Source: Pseudomonas wayambapalatensis (lineage in GTDB: Bacteria > Pseudomonadota > Gammaproteobacteria > Pseudomonadales > Pseudomonadaceae). Taken from it: a stretch of 64,000 bases of DNA. Where the stretch lies: contig CP077096.1 in the NCBI GenBank assembly GCA_014268975.2, positions 2,951,501 through 3,015,500 on the forward strand, written 5' to 3'. A model generated the notes under the pieces. That model did no database searches, was not told the DNA's origin, and saw nothing but the letters and a program-made list of their open reading frames with translations. Shown here piece by piece: positions 52,972 to 60,900 of the stretch; the stretch's first letter is position 1; each line of letters begins with the position of its first letter. Made by a program: the position numbers and the translations under genes.

Positions 52972-54039
52972 ATGTCTGCTTGGTCAAAAAATAAGTTGTG
53001 TTTTGCTATTTTGCTATTGAGCCTTATTTTCAACTGTGCCGCCAATGCAACGTGCTATGACGACATCACATCCCGAGGGCCCAATATTGTGCTGGACCTT
53101 TCGGAGCGCGTGAAAAAGAATATTTCTCCTACGTGGATGACGACGGTTTATACCAACTTTCCGAGTCGGTCGTTTAAATGTTCTGGGGGCGAAAATCTGA
53201 AGTACCAATCTGCTCTAAAAAAATCTGGCGGGGTATTGATCGGGTTTCAGAATGGCACCTATTGGATCCGGGTGGAAATCATCTCGATGCCAGAATCCAT
53301 ACCCATGAAATCGGGCTCACATCAAGGCGCCGAGGTGAACACACCCATTACAATGCGCTTTACCTTGGAAAATGGGCCTGGACCTGACGAGACAAAATTT
53401 CAAAGTAGCGTGGCGCTACTCAAAAATTTCGTAAATGTCGTCGACGACTCCGGCATGAGTTGGCTTGAATGGCTTGGTTCAATTTTCAGCTCGGCATACT
53501 ATCTGGTGGCCGGGGCCCCCGATTGGAAAAGAAATATGTTCACTCAAAACTTGGAGTTGATCTACACGCCCACCTCTACTACTTGCAAACTGGACAACCC
53601 AGGGCTCACCGTCACTCTTCCAGATGTGAGCATTTCAAGTGTGACTGCTGTTCCGCGGGCTGGCTATACGCCATTCAACTTGAATTTTAGCTGCGCAAAC
53701 CTTCATGGCAATGGGGTTGCGGACCGCGCTGTCGACATCTTCCTTTCCAGCAATGATCTGGGCACCCAAGACACTTATCTCATCGATCAACGGCCCGGTG
53801 CAGCGCAAGGTGTCGGAATCATGCTTGTTACTGCTGACAACCCCTCCACACCGGTGATATTCTCAAGGTCGTCAATTATACGTGGAAGGGGTACTTCGAT
53901 ACATAGCTTATCCCCCGGTAGCTATACGCCTGATCGCTTTACCGCCTCAATGGGGGCGTTCTACTTCCCTTTCGCACCGAACAAAGTGTCGATTGGTCCG
54001 CTCAAGGCATCCGCAATCGTCAATATTATTTATCCCTAG
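52972..54039 (+). CDS. Fimbrial tip adhesin, locus 2
   Basis: A 355-residue secreted protein with signal peptide (KNKLCFAILLLSLIFNCAAN). It begins CYDDITSRGPNIVLDL and has an N-terminal half of unknown fold (probably the receptor-binding domain, to about 215), then a pilin-like half with FNLNFSCANL and a C-terminal IVNIIYP strand for donor-strand exchange. Its place after the usher and its two-domain size mark it as tip adhesin. The ATG at 52972 follows GGAG at nine bases. Receptor unknown. Confidence 0.75.
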   Translation: MSAWSKNKLCFAILLLSLIFNCAANATCYDDITSRGPNIVLDLSERVKKNISPTWMTTVYTNFPSRSFKCSGGENLKYQSALKKSGGVLIGFQNGTYWIRVEIISMPESIPMKSGSHQGAEVNTPITMRFTLENGPGPDETKFQSSVALLKNFVNVVDDSGMSWLEWLGSIFSSAYYLVAGAPDWKRNMFTQNLELIYTPTSTTCKLDNPGLTVTLPDVSISSVTAVPRAGYTPFNLNFSCANLHGNGVADRAVDIFLSSNDLGTQDTYLIDQRPGAAQGVGIMLVTADNPSTPVIFSRSSIIRGRGTSIHSLSPGSYTPDRFTASMGAFYFPFAPNKVSIGPLKASAIVNIIYP

Positions 54040-54162
54040 GCAAGCAGGCCTCGCCATGCTCTCAGAGCGTCCAACACTCTGGTAAGCGAGAGCAGCCGCG
54101 CACGTCTAAACAGGTCGGGGAGGATGGTCCTATCGGCTCGTTATTGAAGGGCGGTGGTCAAC

Positions 54163-54261
54163 TCATATCGAACGCATTTTTTCAGCTTTCGCCTCAGCCA
54201 GTCCATCGCTGAGTTGATGAGGTCGGATCCAGTTGTAGTAACCCGTCAGGTACTGGCTAAT
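54163..54261 (-). mobile_element. IS3-family transposase fragment
   Basis: The minus strand encodes QISQYLTGYYNWIRPHQ and then LSDGLAEAKAEK before a stop at 54163. The YYNW-RPH pattern is the C-terminal part of the IS3-type OrfB integrase. Only about 30 codons remain, and it abuts an EAL fragment on the other strand. Confidence 0.6.
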
Positions 54262-54384
54262 CTGGTTGTCGAAGGCATTGAGACGCCGTGGCGTTTGTGC
54301 CTTTCGCAGATGGCACTCAGCATCGCACAGGGGCAGGTCGAACAATCGCTGACCGACCTGGCATCATTACCCGGTCAGTTATAA
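54262..54384 (+). pseudogene. C-terminal fragment of an EAL-domain gene
   Basis: The plus strand reads LVVEGIETPWRLCLSQMALS then IAQGQVEQSL and stops at 54384. VVEGIET is the conserved motif near the end of EAL domains (compare VVEGIETEDQ in the gene at 37905). The rest of the domain is missing, replaced on the left by an IS3 fragment. It runs tail to tail into the adhesin gene, the same layout as at locus 1. Confidence 0.6.
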
Positions 54385-55358
54385 TCGAGGACGTAATTCA
54401 GTACCGCATCGGCTCTCCCGGGTTTAATCTTGGCGCTGCCTTTACGCGTATATTTCGCCTGGAACTCGAACGTATAACGCTCGCCATCTTCTTCACTTTT
54501 TACCCATTGCATCGCTAACCCGGCCCATTTACTAAACGGAAGCTTTACGCCCGTGGGGGTCGTGAGGGCGACACCAATGCCCTCTGCTCCTCCGGGGGTC
54601 AAGTTGAGCATGCCGGAGCCTTCGTTACTACCTTCAAAATATACTTTAACGGGTAAATTCGATCCCGGAAGAAGGCCCGTGCACAGTACGCTCAAGCCAA
54701 CAGTGCGTGGTGTCTGTTCTTCGAGAAGTGCAATAGCTACTCTGCCAAGTGGGATGTCTTGACGTTTTTCACCCGTGCATCCTGAGAAATAGTTACTGGA
54801 GGTCAGCTCCACCTGCCCAATAATTTCTATTTCTGCGGCATCCCAGTCTTCAACCTGCGCGTGTACCTTGAAGTTTACGTTGAGATTGCCTTTCTCGATG
54901 CCACGGGCTGTACGTATGAGTTCTACATGCAGAGGCTCTGGTAGCCGCCCGATCATTCTTGGAGCATTCTGATAACTATTTTCAAAAGGTAGAGCTCTGT
55001 TCAATCGAAAATCTACAAGCCGAATTCCAACGCCGGATAAATTGGTTCGATAGACATCGTCGTATCCGTCCTCCAAAGGAGCATCCACTTTATAACTGTA
55101 GTGAATGGGGTTTATTTTTGTCGGACATTTGAAGTCAATGAACCTGTTCACGGATGCCAAGGAGAATGCCTGATAATTCATGCGTTGGCCGATGGGGGCC
55201 AGATGCAGCGTTTTAGGCGTCATGGCTAAACTAAAGTACACCTTTTTTTGGTCTGTCGGTTGTGGCGACCACCAGCAACCGGCCGTGTTATCTGCGTTAG
55301 CGGTACCGCTGGCTACAATGGATAAAAGCGTCAAAATGATATGTGGCGCAAACTTCAA
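54375..55358 (-). CDS. Orphan fimbrial tip adhesin, locus 3
   Basis: A 327-residue secreted protein starting at TTG 55358. Signal peptide (FAPHIILTLLSIVASGTANA), mature start DNTAGCWWSPQPTDQKK, then an N-terminal domain with FIDFKCPTKINPI and a pilin-type C-terminal half, VGLSVLCTGLLPGSNLPVKV, ending GRADAVLNYVLDYN. It is the intact counterpart of the broken adhesin at 37664. Its own usher is reduced to a short tail directly upstream. It could still be assembled by the locus 1 usher, which lacks a tip protein; this is inference. Confidence 0.82.
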   Translation of the reverse strand: MKFAPHIILTLLSIVASGTANADNTAGCWWSPQPTDQKKVYFSLAMTPKTLHLAPIGQRMNYQAFSLASVNRFIDFKCPTKINPIHYSYKVDAPLEDGYDDVYRTNLSGVGIRLVDFRLNRALPFENSYQNAPRMIGRLPEPLHVELIRTARGIEKGNLNVNFKVHAQVEDWDAAEIEIIGQVELTSSNYFSGCTGEKRQDIPLGRVAIALLEEQTPRTVGLSVLCTGLLPGSNLPVKVYFEGSNEGSGMLNLTPGGAEGIGVALTTPTGVKLPFSKWAGLAMQWVKSEEDGERYTFEFQAKYTRKGSAKIKPGRADAVLNYVLDYN

Positions 55359-55492
55359 CTGTTCACTCCTTGATCAGCCTGCAGACCGCAGGCCATGTTC
55401 ATCTGGGGGGAGTCGATAAGACGCAAGCAGATACCGGCAGCCCACTTCACTTTCAGCCAGCCTTCTTTTTTGATGCCGAAGACCAGCACACG
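55355..55492 (-). pseudogene. 3' tail of a fimbrial usher gene, locus 3
   Basis: The minus strand just before the adhesin encodes RVLVFGIKKEGWLKVKWAAG then ICLRLIDSPQMNMACGLQAD and QGVNS-stop. It aligns with the end of the locus 1 usher (ALVFGIKNEGDLKVKWADG, then GVCLAPYR and QVDQGVKS), including both cysteines. The TGA overlaps the adhesin TTG start exactly as in locus 1. The other roughly 95 percent of the usher is gone. Confidence 0.82.
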
Positions 55493-55741
55493 ACACCAAA
55501 TTCTAGGAATAAGGGTTGGAGACGGGAACAAGAAAAATCTTGAGTGATGAGGAGGAGGGTCTTGAATGCAATTGTGGTGTTTGCCTATTACCTTGATTCG
55601 GCTATCCGTAGAACCACCCCCTCATACGCAACCGTGGCCGCTGAGGTGGTCCTATAACACCTGAAGCTTGCGGGTGTTCGCCGACAAGGTCCGAGCGCGC
55701 TGCCGACAGCGCAAGGCGGATGGGGACCTGGCCCCACCCGA

Positions 55742-57940
55742 TCAGAGCACTTTATCGAGCGTGATTGGAAACTCCCTCACACGCTTGCCCGTGGCATGGT
55801 AGACCGCGTTGGCCACCGCAGCGGCCACCCCGACGACGCCAATTTCGCCCACGCCCTTGGACCCGAGCTCATTGACAATCTCGTCGTGCTCTTCAACGAA
55901 GATCACATCGATATCCTCGATGTCTGCGTTCACCGGGATGTGGTATTCCGCCAGGTTGTGATTGACGATGCGGCCTAACCGATGGTCGGTCAGCGCTGCT
56001 TCATGCAGAGCCATGCCCACCCCCCACACCACGCCTCCGAGGATCTGACTGCGCGCGGTTTTCGGGTTGACCACACGCCCAGCCGCCACGGCGCTGACCA
56101 CACGTACCACCTTGATTGTGCCAAGGTCCTCGTCGACGTGGACTTCCACGAATACTGCCGAATGGGTGGCGGTGGAGAACGGTTGGCGCCTGGCGCCGGG
56201 CTCTGCCTCGATCTGCACTTCGAACTCACCGTCGGGGGCGCTGGCGACGATGTCCGCCATGGCCATGCGATGGCTGTCCGCGTGCAGGTAGCCATCGGCG
56301 AAAACGAACTGCTCCCGGGGTGTGTTGGCCACCTGCGGGTGCATTTTGCGTGCATGCTCCAGCACCTTGGCACGCAGTACCTGACAGGCCTGGCGCACGG
56401 CCGAGCCCACCGACGACACCGTGAACGATCCGCCCTGAAGCGGTGCGGTGGGCAGTGAAGAGTCACCCAGCACGAAGGTGACATCCTCCACCCTGGTGCC
56501 GGCAGCGTCGGCTGCGATCTGTGTCATGACGGTATAGGTGCCGGTCCCGATATCGGTGGTGGCACTGCTGACGGTGAGGTGGCCCTTGGCATCGATGCGC
56601 GCCTTGGCGCTGGCCTTCATCTGCATGGCTTCCCAGACGCCACCGGCCATGCCCCAGCCGATCAATTGGTTGCCATTGCGCATGCTGCGCGGTTGGGGGG
56701 TGCGCTCATGCCAGCCAAAACGCTCGGCACCTTGCTGGTAGCAGGCCAGCAATTCCTTGCTGGAGTAGGGCTTGCCCTCGTTGCCATTGTTAGCGGCGAA
56801 ATTACGCCGGCGCAGCTCTAGCGGGTCGATCTTCGCAGCACAAGCGAGCTCATCCATGGCGCATTCCAGCGCAATCATCCCGGACCCGGCCCCAGGTGCC
56901 CGCATGTCCAGCGGGGTGTACACATCGAGCGAGGCCAAGCGATAGCTGAGCGCGACGTTGTCGCATTGGTAGAGCATGCCGCTCCATTCCACCAGGTGCT
57001 CGGTGAAGTCCTCGAAGCGGGAGGTCTGGCCAAGCGCATCGTGAGCGATTGCCAGCAAGCGCCCGTTTGCGTCTGCCCCCAGGCGCAAGCGTTGCTCGGT
57101 GCGGGGCCGGTAGCCAAAGGTGAACATCTGCTGACGGGTCAGGGTCACGCGCACCGAGCGCTTCAGGTGCAACGCCGCCATCACTGCCAGCGGCAACTGG
57201 TACTGCGGGCGCAAGCCCGAGCCAAAGGCTCCGCCGACGAACGCCGCGCGTACACGAATATCGGCCTTGGGCAGGCCGAACACCTTGTGCAGGTAGTCCT
57301 GGCAGTTCTGCGTGCCTTGGGTCTTGTCGTGGATTTCCAGCGTGCCGTCGGCCTTGTAGTGCACGGTCGACGCATGGGGCTCCATCGGGTTGTGGTGCTC
57401 GTTGGCCGTCAGGTAGGTCGCATCCACCTGCACCGGCGCACCGGCAAACTGCCCGGCGAAGTCGCCACGCGGCGCCGGTGTTTCGGCGGGTGCCGGATGC
57501 GACTGCTGGCAGGCGAACAGGTCTGTCTGGTGAGCCTCCTCGGCATACTCGATCTTGAGCAGCGAGCCGGCATACCGGGCCAGTTCGAGGGTTTGAGCGA
57601 CCACCAGCGCTACCGGTTGCCCGCTATAGAGCACTCGATCATTGAACAAGGGCCGAAACGGCGAGCCCTCGGCAGAGTCGGCATCGCTATAGTCGTCGTC
57701 ATAACTCGATATATGCGGACGATGGCCATGGTCGAGCACGGCAATTACCCCGGGTACGCGCAAAGCCTGTGTGCTGTCGATATCGAGTACCCGACCGCGG
57801 GCGATGGTACTGGACACGACGCTGCCGTGTAGCAGGCCCGCCTCGGGATATTCGCCCGCATAGCGGGCCTGCCCGGTGACCTTCGCCACACCCTCCACCC
57901 GGTCCAGGGGCGTGCCGACTACTGGTGTGCTTTTGATCAT
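55742..57940 (-). CDS. Xanthine-dehydrogenase-family molybdenum subunit (PaoC-like)
   Basis: A 732-residue molybdopterin-cytosine-dinucleotide-binding catalytic subunit. It starts DRVEGVAKVTGQARYAGEYP, has AAFVGGAFGSGLRPQYQLPL at the substrate channel, MRAPGAGSGMIALECAMDEL, and the C-terminal catalytic glutamate in GSKGVGEIGVVGVAAAVANA. The family oxidises aldehydes or purines at the Mo centre. It is the last gene of a three-gene operon with overlapping ends (start and preceding stop overlap by four bases). The closest pattern is the PaoABC/YagTSR aldehyde oxidoreductase. Confidence 0.9.
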   Translation of the reverse strand: MIKSTPVVGTPLDRVEGVAKVTGQARYAGEYPEAGLLHGSVVSSTIARGRVLDIDSTQALRVPGVIAVLDHGHRPHISSYDDDYSDADSAEGSPFRPLFNDRVLYSGQPVALVVAQTLELARYAGSLLKIEYAEEAHQTDLFACQQSHPAPAETPAPRGDFAGQFAGAPVQVDATYLTANEHHNPMEPHASTVHYKADGTLEIHDKTQGTQNCQDYLHKVFGLPKADIRVRAAFVGGAFGSGLRPQYQLPLAVMAALHLKRSVRVTLTRQQMFTFGYRPRTEQRLRLGADANGRLLAIAHDALGQTSRFEDFTEHLVEWSGMLYQCDNVALSYRLASLDVYTPLDMRAPGAGSGMIALECAMDELACAAKIDPLELRRRNFAANNGNEGKPYSSKELLACYQQGAERFGWHERTPQPRSMRNGNQLIGWGMAGGVWEAMQMKASAKARIDAKGHLTVSSATTDIGTGTYTVMTQIAADAAGTRVEDVTFVLGDSSLPTAPLQGGSFTVSSVGSAVRQACQVLRAKVLEHARKMHPQVANTPREQFVFADGYLHADSHRMAMADIVASAPDGEFEVQIEAEPGARRQPFSTATHSAVFVEVHVDEDLGTIKVVRVVSAVAAGRVVNPKTARSQILGGVVWGVGMALHEAALTDHRLGRIVNHNLAEYHIPVNADIEDIDVIFVEEHDEIVNELGSKGVGEIGVVGVAAAVANAVYHATGKRVREFPITLDKVL

Positions 57941-58938
57941 GGGCGTGCTCCTCCGTCAGCGGCACCGCACGCCGCGTCATCCAATGCGCGCACGATTGCT
58001 CGCTGAGCGAGCGTCACCTTGAAACCGTTGTGGCGCAGAGGTTGTGCACCTTGCAGCAACGTTTGCGCAGCGCGGGTAAAGAGTGCTTCAGAAGGCACCT
58101 GGCCGACCAACATGCGCTCGACAGCCAGGTCCCGCCAGGGCTTGTGGGCAACGCCGCCCAACGCCAGGCGCCCCTGGCGGATCACTTCGCCATCGAAGCT
58201 CAAGGCTGCAGCGACTGATACCAGCGCGAACGCGTAGGAGGCGCGGTCGCGTATTTTCAGGTAACGGTAATGGTGTTCGAACATTGGGGGCGGCAGCTCG
58301 ATGCCTGTCACCAGTTCATCGAATGCCAGTTGATTGTCGCGCTCGGGGGTGTCCTGGGGCAGGCGATGGAAATCCGCGAAGGGTATCTGCCGCTCACCGG
58401 ACGGCCCCTGTACGTGCACCACGGCTTCGAGCGCTGCCAATGCGACGCACATGTCCGAGGGATGGGTCGCGACACAGGCATCGCTGGCGCCGAGAATGGC
58501 ATGGATGCGGTTCATGCCTGTGCGCGCAGGGCATCCGCTGCCCGGTTCGCGCTTGTTGCAGGCGGTGCCGGTGTCGTAGAAGTAGTAGCAGCGGGTACGT
58601 TGCAGCAAGTTGCCACCGGTACTGGCCATATTTCTCAACTGCGGCGATGCCCCAGCCAGGATCGCGTCGGACAGCAGCGGGTATTGCTGCTCGATCATCG
58701 GGTGCCAGGCCAGGTCGGCGTTGCTCACCCGTGCACCGATCAGCACGCCGCCGCCGGGCGTGGGGTGGATACCGTTCAGCCCGAGTCCGGAGATGTCGAT
58801 CAAACGCTTGGGGCGAACCACGTTTTCCTTCATCAGGTCGACGAGGTTGGTACCACCAGCGATGAAGTGCGAGCAGGCGTCAGCCAGATTGACCGCTTCG
58901 CTGACCGAGTTGGGCTTGTGGTAGCTGAAGGGTGTCAT
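57937..58938 (-). CDS. FAD-binding subunit of Mo hydroxylase (PaoB-like)
   Basis: A 333-residue FAD-binding subunit (CO dehydrogenase flavoprotein type). FAD motif FIAGGTNLVDLMKENV; a cysteine-containing insertion QRTRCYYFYDTGTACNKREP then GSGCPARTG, typical of members with an extra [4Fe-4S] cluster such as PaoB. C-terminal domain with LALGGVAHKPW. Both ends overlap its neighbours by four bases, so the three genes are tightly coupled. Confidence 0.9.
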   Translation of the reverse strand: MTPFSYHKPNSVSEAVNLADACSHFIAGGTNLVDLMKENVVRPKRLIDISGLGLNGIHPTPGGGVLIGARVSNADLAWHPMIEQQYPLLSDAILAGASPQLRNMASTGGNLLQRTRCYYFYDTGTACNKREPGSGCPARTGMNRIHAILGASDACVATHPSDMCVALAALEAVVHVQGPSGERQIPFADFHRLPQDTPERDNQLAFDELVTGIELPPPMFEHHYRYLKIRDRASYAFALVSVAAALSFDGEVIRQGRLALGGVAHKPWRDLAVERMLVGQVPSEALFTRAAQTLLQGAQPLRHNGFKVTLAQRAIVRALDDAACGAADGGARP

Positions 58939-59462
58939 GGTTCCTGCCCTCGTTGTGGCTCGATCCCATCCCTCATCAACGGCAGGGCTTCTTCCACCGC
59001 CGCGACGATGTTGGCGTAGGCGCCACAGCGGCAGAGATTGCCGCTCATCTGCTCACGAATGGCCTCCCGGTTGTCGGCACGGCCCTCGTGAGCCAACCCG
59101 ACTGCGGAGCAGATCTGCCCCGGGGTGCAGTAACCGCACTGGAATGCATCGTGGGTGATGAAGGCGCGCTGCATGGGGTGCAAAACGTCGCCGCTGGCCA
59201 GCCCTTCGATGGTCACCAGGTCGGCCCCGTCGCACATGATGGCCAAGGTCAGGCAGGCATTGACGCGCTTGCCATCGCGCAGCACCGTGCAGGCGCCGCA
59301 CTGGCCATGGTCGCAACCCTTCTTGGTGCCCACCAGGTCCAACTGCTCACGAAGCAGGTCGAGCAAGGTGACCCAAGGATGCACCTGCAGTGTTCGGGGC
59401 TGACCATTGAGGGTCAGACAGATGGGGTGCGTTTGAGCCCCATTGGAAGAGATCGCGCTCAT
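58935..59462 (-). CDS. 2Fe-2S subunit of Mo hydroxylase (PaoA-like)
   Basis: A 175-residue protein with two [2Fe-2S] domains. First cluster: KKGCDHGQCGACTVL and VNACLT. Second, helical domain: QCGYCTPGQI and SGNLCRCGAYANI. It passes electrons from the Mo centre to FAD. Unlike E. coli PaoA no twin-arginine leader is visible, so the complex is probably cytoplasmic. First gene of the operon. Confidence 0.92.
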   Translation of the reverse strand: MSAISSNGAQTHPICLTLNGQPRTLQVHPWVTLLDLLREQLDLVGTKKGCDHGQCGACTVLRDGKRVNACLTLAIMCDGADLVTIEGLASGDVLHPMQRAFITHDAFQCGYCTPGQICSAVGLAHEGRADNREAIREQMSGNLCRCGAYANIVAAVEEALPLMRDGIEPQRGQEP

Positions 59463-59594
59463 GGTGAGGTCCTCACGGTCAGGGTACGCGCAGTGTGCTG
59501 CGTCTTTGTTGTGCGACCGGGGCGGCTGAATAAACGTTCAGTCGGCTCGCCGAAAGCTTGATGTGAGGTGGCAGGGGCGGCACGTTGAAGGGCA

Positions 59595-59786
59595 GGGCGC
59601 ATTGATCTGACCGAGCAGTCTCTGGCCCAAGCCATCAACCAGACTCTCCTGCGTCATGGCATCATTCTGGTTCCCTCATTCGCAGTGGGGCGCGCCCAAC
59701 TGCTGATGTATTACCTCTACAAGCTCAAGCGTGACCGGCTGATTCCGGATATTCCGGAGCTCAAAGGCGGGCTACGGTCCGGATGA
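59595..59786 (+). pseudogene. Fragment of a beta-CASP metallo-beta-lactamase exonuclease
   Basis: The plus strand reads DLTEQSLAQAINQTLLRHGI then ILVPSFAVGRAQLLMYYLYK and LKRDRLIPDIPELKGGL, ending at 59786. VPSFAVGRAQ is the hallmark of beta-CASP RNA/DNA processing enzymes. Neither the N-terminal HxHxDH metal site nor the C-terminus is present. A relic with no start of its own. Confidence 0.72.
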
Positions 59787-59805
59787 ATACTTTCGAGGCT
59801 GAGCC

Positions 59806-60363
59806 ATGAATATCTATGAGGCGATTCACGAGCGTCGCTCGACCCGTGCGTTCACCGCCGAGCCTGTCGAGCAGCATCTGATCGTCCGCCTGATCGAAGC
59901 CGCGGCACAGGCACCGAGCGCGATGAACCTGCAACCTTGGGTGTTCACCGTGGTACGCGACCAGGCACTTCTGGAGCAGGTATCGTCCGATGCGAAAGCG
60001 TACCTGGCAAAGCACTGTGGCGATCAGTTGCCTGAATCTTTGCAAGCGATGTTGAATGATGAGCGCTTTCAGATCTTCTACCACGCTCCTGCGCTCATCG
60101 TGATCGCTGCGAAGACGGCCAGTGAATGGGCCGTTGAAGAGTGCGCGCTGGCCGCGCAGAATCTGATGCTCGCGGCGCATGCCGAGGTCCTGGGCAGTTG
60201 CTGGATAGGGCTGGCGCAGCGTTATCTCGCCACGCCGGCTGGCAGGCAGGCTTTGCACTTGCCCAATGAATGCGCCCCTGTCGCGCCGGTGATTGTAGGT
60301 TATCCCAGCTCAGTGGCAGCTGATGTGCAGCGCAAGGCGCCGGAGATTCACTGGATCGGTTGA
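59806..60363 (+). CDS. Nitroreductase family protein
   Basis: A 185-residue FMN-dependent nitroreductase-type oxidoreductase. The N-terminal pattern is EAIHERRSTRAFTAEPVE, then AAAQAPSAMNLQPWVFTVV at the FMN phosphate, and AAQNLMLAAHAEVLGSCWIG in the second half. Acts on nitro-aromatics, quinones or enones with NAD(P)H. It sits between two pseudogene fragments and is the only intact gene there. Start ATG at 59806 follows GAGGC. Confidence 0.85.
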   Translation: MNIYEAIHERRSTRAFTAEPVEQHLIVRLIEAAAQAPSAMNLQPWVFTVVRDQALLEQVSSDAKAYLAKHCGDQLPESLQAMLNDERFQIFYHAPALIVIAAKTASEWAVEECALAAQNLMLAAHAEVLGSCWIGLAQRYLATPAGRQALHLPNECAPVAPVIVGYPSSVAADVQRKAPEIHWIG

Positions 60364-60399
60364 CGCGCCGTGGACCTTGTATCTGCAGGCTCACCGCGC

Positions 60400-60760
60400 G
60401 AGCGAGGTCGCACCATGACCCTCTCTGAACGCTTTCCACTGGGGATTATTGAACCCGTCGCCAACCTCGTGCTTGGGTATGTGCGGCAAATTCCAGGGGT
60501 TGCGCAGGCGACAATCGCAGGAAGCATACGTCGCATGCGCGATACGGTAGGCGATATCGACATACTCATCGGAGCCGAGGCCGGCGCGGATATCATCGCG
60601 CAGTTCTTGCGCTTCCCAGACATCGCAGAAGCACTGAGCAAGGGGCCCGTGCGCGCCAGTGTCCGCTTGAAATCCGGGCTGCAAGTGGACGTTAGGTAAG
60701 TGGTGCCGGCCGTGCATGGAGCTTTATCCACGTACTGCGCACCAGCATCCTGGTTGAATG
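60400..60760 (+). pseudogene. Fragment of a PolX-family DNA polymerase
   Basis: The plus strand reads SERFPLGIIEPVANLVLGYV, then RQIPGVAQATIAGSIRRMRD and TVGDIDILIGAEAG, LKSGLQVDVR, then a stop at 60697-60699. AGS-RR and VGDIDIL are the nucleotidyltransferase motif of family X polymerases (PolX). After the stop, VVPAVHGALSTYCAPAS continues the family pattern in frame but degraded. The helix-hairpin-helix N-terminus and PHP C-terminus are missing. Confidence 0.72.
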
Positions 60761-60840
60761 GTTTTGTGGGGTGGCGGCAGTCGCAGCGGTCTCACTGCTG
60801 GGTACACTCCCACCCAACCCGCTCAACTGATGCAAGTGAT

Positions 60841-60864
60841 CGCCAGAACGCTAGCGTTTTGGCG
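60841..60864. repeat. 24-base near-perfect palindrome
   Basis: CGCCAGAACG-CTAG-CGTTTTGGCG, one mismatched pair, lies 37 bases past the end of the TonB-dependent receptor gene. It could be part of its terminator, although no clear T run follows, or a protein-binding site. Confidence 0.45.
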
Positions 60865-60900
60865 TAACAGGCCACTCACCAGGCAGAACGCAGATCCCCT

